Shown piece by piece: positions 23,765 through 37,600 of a stretch of 64,000 bases of DNA. Under the pieces are notes generated by a model. The model was not told where the DNA came from. It made no database searches and was given only the letters and a program-made list of their open reading frames with translations. Made by a program: the position numbers and the translations under genes. The stretch comes from Protonemura montana (taxonomy: Eukaryota; Arthropoda; Insecta; Plecoptera; Nemouridae), in the NCBI GenBank assembly GCA_947568835.1, contig OX387602.1:31592242-31656241 (forward strand), written 5' to 3'. Within the stretch, counting starts at the first letter, position 1. Each line of letters starts with the position of its first letter.

Positions 23765-25215
23765 TGGCACGGCCTGGATATTAATAAACAAAATATACTC
23801 AGTCGTTTTTGTTATTAGGAACACTAATAACTTCCCGAAATCCGCGCCATTACGACGACTACGATCCTCGCCTGTCGCGGGAGTTGCTCTAACCAATTGA
23901 GCTACTTGGACCCCGATCTCCACCTGTCGCGGGTGTTGCTCTAACCAATTGAGCTACTTGGACCCCGATCTCCACCTGTCGCGGGTGTTGCTCTAACCAA
24001 TTGAGCTACTTGGACCCAGATCTCCACCTGTCGCGGGTGTTGCTCTAACCAATTGAGCTACTTGGACCCCGATCTCCACCTGTCGCGGGAGTTGCTCTAA
24101 CCAATTGAGCTACTTGGACCCCGATCTCCACCTGTCGCGGGAGTTGCTCTAACCAATTGAGCTACTTGGACCCCGATCTCCACCTGTCGCGGGTGTTGCT
24201 CTAACCAATTGAGCTACTTGGACCCCGATCTCCACCTGTCGCGGGTGTTGCTCTAACCAATTGAGCTACTTGGACCCCGATCTCCACCTGTCGCGGGAGT
24301 TGCTCTAACCAATTGAGCTACTTGGACCCCGATCTCCACCTGTCGCGGGTTTTGCTCTAACTAATTGCGCTACTTGGACCCCGATCTCCACCTGTCGCGG
24401 GCGTTGCTCTAACCAATTGAGCTACTTGGACCCCGATCTCCACCTGTCGCGGGTGTTGCTCTAACTAATTGAGCCACTTCGACCCCGATCTTCACCTGTC
24501 GCGGGTGTTGCTCTAACCAATTGAGCTACTTGGACCCCGATCTCCACCTGTCGCGGGTTTTGCTCTAACCAATTGAGCTACTTGGACCCCGATCTCCACC
24601 TGTCGCGGGCGTTGCTCTAACCAATTGAGCTTCTTGGACCCCGATCTCCACCTGTCGCGGGTGTTGCTCTAACCAATTGAGCTATTTGGACCCCGATCTC
24701 TACCTGTCGCGGGCGTTGCTCTAACTAATTGAGCTACTTGGACCCCGATCTCCACCTATCGTGGGTGTTGCTCTAACCAATTGAGCTACTTGTACCCCGA
24801 TCTCCACATGTCGCGGGTGTTGCTCTAACCAATTGAGCTACTTGGACCCCGATCTCCACCTGTCGCGGGTGTCGCTCTAACCCATTGAGCTACTTGGACC
24901 CCGATCTCCACCTGTCGCGGGTGTTGCTCTAACCAATTGAGCTACTTGGACCCCGATCTCCACCTGTCGCGGGTGTTGCTCTAACCAATTGAGCTACTTG
25001 GACCCCGATCTCCACCTGTCGCGGGTGTTGCTCTAACCAATTGAGCGTTTTGAACACGTCATTTTTTAAAGGATTTTTGTGTATTTGATGAGAATGACAG
25101 ATCTGTAAGGAGTAGAACCAAGAGGCTGTGAATACTCACAGTCACTCTGATTCTAGTGACGCTTTACCACATCATAACCTGTCAATCTCGAGTAACTTCA
25201 ATTTGACAATATGTG
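23765..25215 (-). mobile_element. tRNA-derived SINE with about 22-copy 52-bp array
   Basis: Same family and orientation as 4255-5175. The array occupies about 23865-25050 with a 52-bp period. The SINE head follows at 25075-25205 (complement of CTTGGTTCTACTCCTTRSAG and of TGTGAGTATTCACAG). Variants include GGGAGTTGC, GGGCGTTGC and GGGTTTTGC at the loop position. No unit in the array interior retains a complete B box. Confidence 0.88.
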
Positions 25216-25479
25216 ATATTTAACTTCAAATGCTTGTACTGTTTGTTTGTGCAGAATCGATCGTGTGCCGTTGACTTTGAGTAATTGCGGGCGAGTAATC
25301 TGTCAAATGAATCAATGGTTATCAATCCAGCAGCTCTCGGGTGGTCTCCCATTTACACAAGCAAACACTCCAGCTCGCCTCTCATACGTCATACGTCATA
25401 ATGGACAAACAGAAGACTTGATGAACAGTTTGCAGGTTATAATGGGCACCAAGATGGATTGTGTGTTAGTTGTTTATTT

Positions 25480-25985
25480 GTTGTGTTTAACCTAGCACTG
25501 TTTTGACATCTGGCCATGTGGCACTGGTCTAATGACGTCGGTGAATGAGTGGATGATGATGAACCTAACATAGCCTAGAAGGGAGGAGGGGAAACCCGGT
25601 GCCGGCACGTAGCCTACTCCTGTCGAAGACCAAGGGGACCACCGGCTTAACGTCCCTTCCGAAGGACGGTACAACTCGAACAACAGGATTCCTCCACAAA
25701 TCCATGCTGTCGAGAGGTTGATAAGCAACGCGAGTGAAGTTGCTGTACTAACTTTCATCCCTCCAACCTCTCTCCCGAACAGAACTGATCATGTGTATGA
25801 TGGGCACCCATCCAATACTTGACTCAGCTCAGTGTTGCTTAACTTTCATCCCTCCAACCTCTCTCCCGAACAGAACTGGTCATGTGTATGATGGTCACTA
25901 ATCCAATACCTGACCCAGCGCAGTGTTGCTTAACTTCGGTGATCTAACGAGAACCAGTGTTTCCAGCACGCAAAATCGTTAGGTA
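25480..25985 (-). mobile_element. Full-length 5S-rRNA-derived SINE
   Basis: The minus strand reads the head CTGGTTCTCGTTAGATCACC then GAAGTTAAGCAAC..., two 91-bp 5S-like units, one 36-bp segment, body and tail. The head closely matches the 5S rRNA block (...GGTTCTCGTCCGATCACCGAA...TTAAGCA...) of arthropods. It is one of the best copies for defining the family. Confidence 0.9.
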
Positions 25986-26034
25986 CTAGCACTACCATAG
26001 CACCATAGCACCAGTGGCCCCGACCTAAAGTGGT

Positions 26035-26192
26035 GATTCGTAACCCTGGTATTACTGTCAGTAGCACCGTGCTAACTAGCACCACCATAGCACCAAGCAG
26101 TGACCCTGGTATTACTGTCAGTAGCACCGTGCTAACTAGCACCACCATAGCACCAAGCAGTGACCCTGGTATTACTGTCAGTAGCACCGTTC
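26035..26192 (+). repeat. 60-bp tandem repeat, 2.6 copies
   Basis: Nearly identical 60-bp units containing CCCTGGTATTACTGTCAGTA and CACCGTGCTAACTAGCACC. It starts directly after the SINE head flank. Confidence 0.9.
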
Positions 26193-29100
26193 TAACTGGA
26201 TGCTGGGTGGAAAAGATGGAGCACGTGAAAATCTTTCTGGTTTCATTTTAAAAGTTGCTATTCTATTGCAAAGGGCGTCATGATTTCCAACGAGTCCTAG
26301 AATACGCGTCAGTAAGGCATTATTTTCAAATGATTAAAGAGATAAATGTACAGGTCTGCAAGACAAGTGCGCTGAAGCCAACCAACGCATCACCTCGGCA
26401 ACAGAGAGAGAAAGAGATACTTTCAAGTAACGACATTTCTTCCTTCCTATCTCTCTATTCATCAATCATGTCTAGCGAACACGGGCATACATCTCTCCAG
26501 GAGACACAACGAGCGACGCCGACGACGACGAAGACGACGATGTAGGAGAGTGCAGGACAATGAATGGGAAAACTCGATGACAAACGAGTGGCAGGGGGAC
26601 GCCGACGACGACTCACTCAGAGAGTCTGTTGTCCACATTATGTCGTACGTTCTGCACGATTTGCTAGCCGTCCATTCTTCGAGTTGCGTCTGCAAGACCA
26701 GCCTTCCGGGCGAGTTCATTCTTATGGATTGGTTTTTCTTACCAGTTTCATACTAGAAGACTACCAACCGCACACGTTACGTTATTTCTAAAGCCAATGA
26801 GATACGTCCAGTGGGTTTCATTCCTTGGTGGTCCGTATTCACGATACGTCCAGTTGGTTAGTATACAAAAAGAGACTTTTCGACTTCTTTTTGTGATCTT
26901 TTCACTAATACCTTTCCCGAGTGTTGTCTTCGATGCTCATATTTGATCCCGTCTCCTCCGATCTTTCCTTTCATTGCTTTTTCACCCCTGCACTTTCCCC
27001 CAAATAAAAGACATACGTGTCCAAGCGTCTCTCATCCTAATTAGTTTAGAGCTGGCATTACGATCGAGGACCTTCCAAGGAACACGAAAAGGAACTAATT
27101 TGTTCGAGTAACTAAATTGCTACTTGGGGCAAAGAATCCTCTCAAAGGTTTACAACATTCCTCTCGCCTGCACGCGAAACTGGTTCAGACTTTCCTCCAA
27201 CATACGACCGATGCCAGGTTGTCTCTGTCGCACATTCTCTCGTTCTCTCTTTCTAATAGCAAGTTGGACGCTGTCTATTACTAAACTCTCATGTCAGGAA
27301 TCGAAAGCAAGGTCAAAAGTTATTAACTTGAGCAACCCAAACCCTCACATGTGTGGTCTTGTACCCTTACACTACCAACGTAAAGCAAGTAGCTGACGGT
27401 CGCGGCATTTCCTGACCAGTTCCCTTGGGTCGTCTGCAATCCTCCGCTCGCGCGTCCTGCGCCCACGAGTTCTCGAAGCCACGACGAGAGATTACAGAAG
27501 CAATAGAAACCAAGGCAACTTATAGATAAACCCTCGCCACCCCCGTTCCTTCGACGCCGTTCACCCCCCAAGCTCCACAGACTCGCACAAACACGGACAA
27601 GTAATTGAATGTTGAAACAAGCCTGAAAGCGTGGACGTCGACACCGACAAAAATGCCATGTTCCTCTGAAACGGGGACGTGTAATCACAATATTGGATCT
27701 TGTTTGAAAGCGCGATGCGTATGGAAGTGATTAAAAACATGGTCAACGCTGGTCGACGCGATGATCCGGCTCCGAGCCGCGGGGTTTGGGGTGAGAGGAA
27801 CACGCAGATCTGCGACAGCGTGTGATTAGGGATTAAACGGGTGAACATTGACGGGAGTGACGGGGGCGGGGGAGGTTCGTATGGCACCAGAAAATGTCAC
27901 TCGCTATCCTAGCAGATAACAATTATAACGCATCGACCAGCGCTGGGATCGAGTCGGTTATTGGAATGTATTGTCCAGTCGTTGGTCTTGCTAGCTGCAC
28001 ATTGCTGTCATCGCCTAGACGGCAATGTTCACCTTTATATTCCATTACGCGGTGATCTACTCTGGCTTGCTCGGCGTGAGGCTCGCTATGAAATCGATAC
28101 AAAGGGGCGACGGTAGCGTGTCCGTCTCCAGTCTTGCCTCGTACTATTTATATATACACTCTCTGGCCGCTCGCGTCTAATCGAATTCAATCCAATACAC
28201 CGGACAATGGCGACCAAAGGGTGGGTGGATTTTAGATCTCGAGGAAGTCGCGGCGGTTGATAGACCAGCGCAGGGGCGCGCGAAGCAAATGTTAATATTT
28301 GTAATGCTAGTTTAATGGGTGGACCATTAGGATGTGATTTAATCGCATAGTAATCGTTATTTCCGATACTTGTCCATGTGCGGTTTAGAGGTTATTTCGC
28401 AAATAAACATAACTAAATTGTTGATACAAAACTATACATGTTTGCTGCCTGCTGGTACGTCCATGCTGGTACATAGACAAATGGACATCTTTAAAGTTTC
28501 CACTCTCATGGCCATCTCCGTGCAAACTTTGCATTGACATACCTGATTTCAAGGTTAAGATACTTAAAATCTTCACGGACACACCAAAGAACTGTTATGC
28601 AACTTAATGCTAATCAACTGTTAACAAAACAACGCGTTAACATGTTGACGACGAGTAAAAGCAGAACAGAGCGTAAGACAAGTGAAGTAGAAATGTGTTG
28701 CGTTGGTTTGAATCGACGTTTTATAAAAACGCAGCTGATCTGCAATAACTGAACAGAAATGCGGCATACCAAGAGCATGCTCTCACGGGCCGTTCAAGGT
28801 CCTCGAACAAAAGATGACATTTTGACAGCTGTCACCGAGAGTCAAGCTAACTCACCAGCTCAAAGACGTCCGAGTGTAAGTATCCAACCAGTGGGCGACG
28901 TATCTGCCCGAACACAGTGTTTTAGTGGCGGAACACACGTCACAACCCTCCACCCGCGGCAACGAGTTCGCACTGACTGATACGAATCGCTACCCCTAGC
29001 TTGGATTACGTCATCGCCGAGTTCGCTAGCTGGCTCATAGGTTTCAGCACGCGTCGTGCGTCACTAGCCGAGACTAGTAGCGATGTAGTTGTGTTTATTT
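26193..29100. other. Long non-repetitive region, no gene recognised
   Basis: The largest low-repeat stretch of the left half. It is GC-moderate and has several 60-120-codon frames on both strands, none with a recognisable domain. A donor-like GTAAGTAT occurs at 28876 after an open frame (28759-28875, plus), which would be compatible with an exon, but I see no acceptor or homology. It could be regulatory or hold exons of a fast-evolving gene. Confidence 0.4.
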
Positions 29101-30041
29101 GGTTGTATAATGTTTTATTTAGCTTTACAGCTATTCAATATATCTACAGTGTTTAACATAAATACTCGCTTAATTCTTCCTTTTCAAAATGTTTATACAA
29201 TTCTTTCTTAAAATTTAATATTGATTTTGTATTCTTAATTATGCTTCCTAATTTATTATACCTTCTCTCTCACGCCTTTAGTTAAAATACTATTTAATTT
29301 TACAGATCTAACAAATATAATTTTCTTATTTCTAGTATCATGATTGTGCAGCACCTTATCAGCAATATTAATTAGATCTATTAAATATGCTGGTGCAAAT
29401 CCAAACATAATTTTATTAATAAATACAAAAACATTAAATTTAATCACAGATTATTCATTAATTTTCAATACTTAAAAATTTAGTTTCTTCCTCATAACTG
29501 TTGCTGATGCTGTCCTCCTTTCAAATTATTCTCATTGCTCTATCAACTCTAGTTAAATATATTATTTAATAATATTAACCCTGATTTAGTTGTCTGGTCT
29601 GAAATCAAACATGTTAATCCCTTGTAGTTAACATTCTAAGGTACCTACATGAACCAAGCCTGTCATAGATTTATCCCGGTTATATGTTGTATGTATGATC
29701 TGTGCCTGAGAAACACATCATGTATTATTCCAATGTCTAGAATTTTTGCAGTTTGATGTCAACCCCATATCTCATATGACCTCCTCTTTTGGGGCACATC
29801 GCCACGGGCCAAGCATATCTTTATTACCAAAAAAAATAATCATTTGCATAATGGCAGGTATCTCTAGGAAAAAATCCTTCAAATCTCGCTAAACCCGCAC
29901 TCAAAATTGTAACCTTTGTGTCCTCCCTCATCCAGATCGCCTGCACCTACATCTGAAGCCTGCACCTAACAATTCCCCCTAAACTCTTCTACCCAGCCAT
30001 ATGCCACAAGAAGCAGACACGGAATCCACTCAACCACCCGC
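29101..30041. other. AT-rich gene-free spacer
   Basis: Strongly AT-rich sequence without a supported gene. It probably belongs to the decayed LINE whose 3' end is recognisable immediately downstream. Confidence 0.4.
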
Positions 30042-30209
30042 TCATACTTCAAACGTAGCCCAACTTACCTCTGCACTAAAATATACAACAATCTCTCAAC
30101 ATTCATCATCAATTCGCTAACTTGCCCCATCTTTGATAAAACCCTCAAATCCTTCCTAATCCAGAATCCCAACTACTCACTAGAAGAATTCCTGAACTCT
30201 TATATATAA
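30042..30209 (+). pseudogene. LINE ORF C-terminal remnant
   Basis: A 55-codon open stretch with stop encodes SYFKRSPTYLCTKIYNNL and later FDKTLKSFLI. This matches the generic C-terminal tail of Jockey/CR1-like reverse-transcriptase proteins (R-S-P-x-Y-x-x-x-K-I-Y-N-x-L-P). Upstream frames are broken by stops. Confidence 0.55.
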
Positions 30210-31129
30210 AACATAATATAGAATAGAGCGACCAATTGGTGCTTAACCTAAACCAATACCATGTATAACCATTATTAATTAGACTAGATATACCATTATT
30301 ATTATTAATCTGGATCATATTATTTTACATATATATACATGTTCAAAATCATATCATCTATGCAATCATATTGACGGCAAATGTTCCTGAGCATTTAGGC
30401 TCATAAAAATACCATGTCCATTATGTAAATGATATGTGTTTCTAGCAATTATATTTTATATTTGTAATTATATATTAGATGTTTATATTTGTACCTTACC
30501 ACATTGCAGCAAATGCACACTTGTAAGAGAAATAAATACAATTACAAATACAATTACAAATACCTGTCCGCAGCATTAAACGCGCTTCGCTGACGCTTGG
30601 CTTCGTAGGGCGAGCGGAAAAAAACAAACAAGTTGAAATAAAGAACGGCTGAAAATCCTGTGAAAAACAACTGAACTCTGGAATGCAACAACTTGCCGAT
30701 CTGTCAATGCGGTGTTCATTAAGTTTCGTGAACTGTTTTGCCATTTAAGAGATTCTAGAACAGGGTGTAAATCAAAAGAGAATATTTTGCAAAGTAAAAA
30801 TACGTTAACGATTTGTCCAGCTCTCACACAAATACCACATTTGTATGGAACTATACATTTTTTAAATGTTTTGTGTAATTATCTTCTTAAAAATCTTTCT
30901 AAATATCATTAAAAATGGATTCAGTCTTTACATCGAGTATTGTGTTGGTGAAATCGGCCATCATCGGGCACTGGTCATGTTGGCATCGGTAAAGAATCTT
31001 AACTTCATAAGCTTCTTTATCAATAATATCTTCGAGTCAAGAATCACATTGCACGTACAGCAACAATTACATGGAAATCCCACTTCCTCCATCGCAGCTT
31101 TTCACAAGGTAAAGCAACAAAAACACACT
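30210..31129. other. AT-rich gene-free spacer
   Basis: No supported gene. A short ACAAATACAATT-type repeat lies near 30535-30562. Overlapping short frames have no family resemblance. Confidence 0.35.
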
Positions 31130-31400
31130 TTAACACAAACTATTTCAACTGGGTTTTGAATGCTAAGTAAAGAACAACTAATTTTCCCAACGTTTCGTAA
31201 ATTGTACCTGTTACTTTATCAAGGGTAAGAGCAGTCCTGAGTAACTCATACCCTGGAAAAAGTAATAGGTACAAGTTACAAAACGTTGGGAAATTCAGTT
31301 GTTCTTCACTTAGCATTCAAAACCCAGTTGAAATAGTTTTTGTTAAAACAAGTGCCAAGTTTACATCAAGAAGACATGAGTCTAAAAACAATCATAAACA
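31130..31400. mobile_element. Foldback copy of the dispersed repeat
   Basis: The repeat (CAACTGGGTTTTGAATGCTA ... AGCAGTCCTG) is followed by its own inverse (GGTACAAGTTACAAAACGTT ... AACCCAGTTGAAATAG), a palindrome of about 200 bp with a spacer of about 30 nt. The outer right part contains the complement of GTTTTTAGACTCATGTC, shared with the copies at 36974, 45160 and 54855. Confidence 0.8.
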
Positions 31401-31852
31401 CGCACTTTATCTTAAAACCCTTTTATTTCGTTCATCTTAAATAGCCATTACAGTGGAATTCATCAGGGGAGCAATTTGGAATGGTTTCGCCGGGCTCAGT
31501 AGTTTGCGTTTTTTCTTTTAAATTTAGTTTTACAAATCCTACATAATCTCTTATTTACAAATATTTATATTCAGACCTCTTGAAAATCAGTGTGTACCTC
31601 CAGGATCGGTGAACACAGGTGCATTCACAATAAAACATGTCAACAGAATATATTAAATAAAATAAATGCTTAAAAGGTAGAGAATGTAATATCACGTACG
31701 TAGATGATTTCATCAAGATTGCTATCATGGAAAAATCAATAAAATATATCAAAACATAACCAACAGTAGAATCATTTGATTTAAGTTCTTAGTCAAGATA
31801 TTTTACTGCAGCATTTACCAATTTAACAACAAAATTGATTTTAGAATTTGTG

Positions 31853-31858
31853 TTTATT
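31853..31858 (-). promoter_or_regulatory. Candidate poly(A) signal of SERP1
   Basis: AATAAA on the minus strand, 68 nt past the SERP1 stop codon. Confidence 0.5.
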
Positions 31859-31925
31859 CCATAAAAAAAAAGAAAGATTTGTGCCTTGGCTTCAGTCAGT
31901 TGCAGAGTCCATTCGTCGGCCTGTC

Positions 31926-33590
<1,665 letters not shown>

Positions 33591-34274
33591 CGTAACAATA
33601 TTATTCTGTCTGAATAATGAGGAAAAAACAAATATCGTATTCAAACAGCACCACGTACTTCCACCCGACTATGCCGTTGACGTGAGAGGAAGTGAGCTGT
33701 CGCGCAAAGCATTTGCGCATCAAGTGAATCGACTGTCAGAGTGAGTCATGTGAGATACTTTGACGTTTAGGTTTAACACATTCTAGCAAATAATTTCTCA
33801 TTTAAAACACATGCACTCAAATTACTTTTAAATACTTGTGAAACTATTGATTTAATACGACAAGGGGTACATATGTTTTTTTTATCAAAATATTTCTGGA
33901 CATCCATACATTTGAGCACAACAAAAGTAGCGGTAAAAATTAAAAAAAAATATATATATAACGCTTCGTGAAGTCGTAAGTGTTCTTAATAATACAATAT
34001 TTCGCACATTGCAAGGGTAGGCAATAGTATTTTATAAATTTCATTATTTTTTGTAATTATATTTTAATATGCAATATTTATTTGCAAACTTTAAGAATTT
34101 AGATTCCAATTTGCAGAAAATAACAGTTGCAAGTCTCAGTTGTATTTAGAACTAAAAAAAAAACAGTTCTGATTTTCTTAAACATTCCAGTTTACCACTG
34201 AACGGGAAGCACATTTTATGTTGGGAAGAAATATTCACTTGTAAAATAAATAAATAAACCTTGCAATAAACAAC

Positions 34275-34678
34275 AGTCTCTTGGCATCCTATTCACAATA
34301 TCCAGCCTCTTGGCATCCTATTCACAATATCCAGCCTCTTGGCATCCTATTCACAATATCCAGCCTCTTGGCACCCTATTCACAATATCCAGCCTCTTGG
34401 CATCCTATTCACAATATCCAGTCCCTTGGCATCCTATTCACAATATCCAGCCTCTTGGCATCCTATTCACAATATCCAGCCTCTTGGCATCCTATTCACA
34501 ATATCCAGCCTCTTGGCATCCTATTCACAATATCCAGTCCCTTGGCACCCTATTCACAATATCCAGTCTCTTGGCACCCTATTCACAATATCCAGCCTCT
34601 TGGCATCCTATTCACAATATCCAGCCTCTTGGCACCCTATTCACAATATCCAGCCTCTTGGCATCCTATTCACATTAT
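34275..34678 (+). repeat. 29-bp minisatellite array
   Basis: About 14 copies of a 29-bp unit (CTTGGCATCCTATTCACAAT plus ATCCAGCCT), directly downstream of the zinc-finger gene's stop codon (34687), thus in its 3' untranslated or flanking region. Three plus-strand frames are open because 29 is not a multiple of 3 and the unit lacks stops; they are not genes. Confidence 0.95.
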
Positions 34679-34686
34679 TTACAAAC

Positions 34687-37600
34687 TTATAAAACAGAAT
34701 TGATATAAATGAAAGTAGGTTCTATTTCAGAGCCATCTGAATGGAAATAAATCATCTGGTCCTTGCCCTCGAGAGACAATAGTTCTTGTGGGACCTCCGT
34801 TTCCGTCACTTCCGTTTCCGTCACTTCCGGTTCTGTGACTTCCAGTTCTGGTTCGACTTCACCGCAGTCTCGTCCTTGCCGACTGCTCTCAGTGGAGACG
34901 TCTTCCTTACCACCACGCAGATTCCCTCTTCCCTTCTTGGCTATTTTAGCGTGGAACTTTCTCAGATGAACCTGCAAGTACGATTGAGCTACAAATCACA
35001 GATCGGGGACCCAGATGCAATGAAACTCAACTTTAAATTTAAAAAACAATATTCTTAAACTAAATATTTTTTTTATGAATAACTCTAAACTATTAAAGTT
35101 GCTGTCTTATTTATAAGTTGTTTAGAAGAAAGAAAAAGTAGAAAACCATTAGAAACTCCATAAAAAAACTTGAAGTCAGGAATGTAAAAGAAAGGAATAA
35201 ATTCATACCAACATTTTTAAATATATTATCAATAAAAGGAAATAATTCTCTCGATTTTTAATAATCTTTTAGTAGATTACCTAACCTTACAAGAACCTTA
35301 ATGTCAGCCCACGCACAAGTGTAACTTTAGTGGGATTATTTACAACTTCATTTTTGTTTTCTTTATGTGAATCTAAACTGCATTATAAGAACAAAAATGT
35401 GAAAAATTAAAAGAATAATTAAATTAAAATGAATAATTTCTAAACCCAAGTCTAGATTTTTCGAGTTTGTTCACATTGTACGATACTCAAAGAGCTTCTA
35501 CGATGAAACGCTTCACGTTTTACCAGCACGCAAATACATCAACTACCATCCTAATATTTTTACATTCAAAATTACTCTCACCGTGTTCATTATGGACACA
35601 TATTTAGGTCAATTTTTGAAAATACCAAACAAAAGTTTTACGCTTCTGACTTTTGTTGGATTGGTAGTTTGGTGAAAAAACAGCAATTCTATCCAAACAT
35701 TTTTTATGTCTCCCCCTAGCTTTGCCAATAATCATGTTTTTACTGAAAACCATCCCTAATTAGGACTTGAAAACAATTGGACCTGGAGCTGAATTTCAGA
35801 AACTTGGAGGTGAACTACTTTCAGGAAGTGGTCTTGAGCAACTTCAGCAAAACTCAGCGTGTTGATAGTACTTCCGCCAAGCCTTGGCCAAACAATCGCT
35901 AGTACAACCCGTACCAAAAGATACCAAAGTATACCCAGCAATAATCTGGGATAGAAAGATCAAATCGAAAGAGTGACCAGAAAAGGCATTGTACTTTGTA
36001 ATGAGACAGTTAAGTACAAGGAATGAGATGTGAAATAAAAGGTATGTTTTGCTTTGGTAAGATCAGTGACAGAATAAGGAGCTTCGGTTTGGGATCCCCA
36101 TAAGAAATCAGAAATCAAGGAATTGGAAAAGGTACAAAGACTGGCAGCAAGAAGAGTGACTGGAAGAATGAAAAAGACGAGATTGTTTGTAAAGGATAAT
36201 GGAGAATTTGTAAGAATGTGGGAAAGACGTTCAATTATGATGAAAGAATTAGGATGAATAACTTTGGAAGAAAGAAGAATAATTGATAGATTGTGTAATT
36301 TCTTTAGAATAATGAAAGGGAGCCGTGGATGGAAAGAGTTGAGTGAAAAGATAGAACATAAAGACAATGCGGTTATAAAAAATATGAAGAACGACACTGG
36401 AAGATACTCTTTTTTAAGTAGAACGGGTAGAGATTGGAATGGAATCAAGTAAAGTGCAGTGGAAGGAACTAAAAATAATCTTAAAAGATTTATAAGATAT
36501 ATGTTCAGATTAAGATAGTTTAGGTAAATAGTTTCAGTATTTTTTCTGCCACCTGTTTCTAACGAGCAATTAGCAGTTTTTTCTTTAAAAAAAATAAAAA
36601 AATAAAAAATAAAAAGAGGTTTTAAATTAGAACTTGTACCTCAAGAGTTTCTTTTGTGGAAAACATCCTCGAACACTTGGGGCAGTTAACATAAGTCTCC
36701 CTCCTCGCGTGAGTCTTTAGATGAGAGTTGAGATAAAACTCGAGAGCAAACGACTTGCCACAAAGATGGCAGACAAACATCTTGCTGTCGGCGTGTAGCG
36801 TTGCGTGCTGGCCAAGCTTGTGCCGCGTCGGGAACTTCTTAGCGCAGACGGAGCAAGGGAACGGTCGGTCGGCTTCCACCGCGTGAACGCGGCCGTGGGC
36901 TCGGAGCTCGTCCACGCGACGGAAACACTTGCCGCACGTCGAGCAAGAATACCTGCGAGGAACACGGCGGTCATGATGGTTTTTAGACTCATGTCTACTT
37001 GATTTATCCTTAGCACTAGTTTTAAGAAAAACTATTTCAACTGGATTTTGAATGCTAATTAAAGGGCTACTAAATTTCCCTTTGAGATTGGATATTTCTA
37101 AATTTCCCTTTACTTAGCATTCAAAACCCAGTTCAAATAGTTTTTCTTATAACACGGCGGTCACATTTCTGCGACTTGCATTCGCTTTCTGCTTTTTATT
37201 TCGCTTATTCACTACGTAGGAATGAAATCAACTTTAATTTAGAACCGTGCTCACTAGCACTTGAAATAATACCACCGGTGACAATAGGTCGGCCAAATAG
37301 CTGCTCTGTTGGCACCTACTTCACAAGAAAGATAAAAACCCCGTAACCAACGCCGTAACATAACCGAGTGGTTTTCTTCCAGATTATTTCTCTAATATTA
37401 ATATAAGTTGTGAATTATATTTAAATTCACAAATTATTGAGAGGTTGTAAGTGTTCCTGGTCTTGTTCTACACCAAACGGTTTGTCCTGTTAAGTTAAGC
37501 AACACTGCGCTGGGTCAGGTATTGGATGGGTGACCATCATACACATGACCAGGTCTGTTCGGGAGAGAGGTTGGAGGGATGAAAGTTAAGCAACACTGCG

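Noticed and set aside
28759..28980. Plus-strand frame with a GTAAGTAT donor-like site
   Set aside because: No acceptor, no partner exon, no domain; could be chance.
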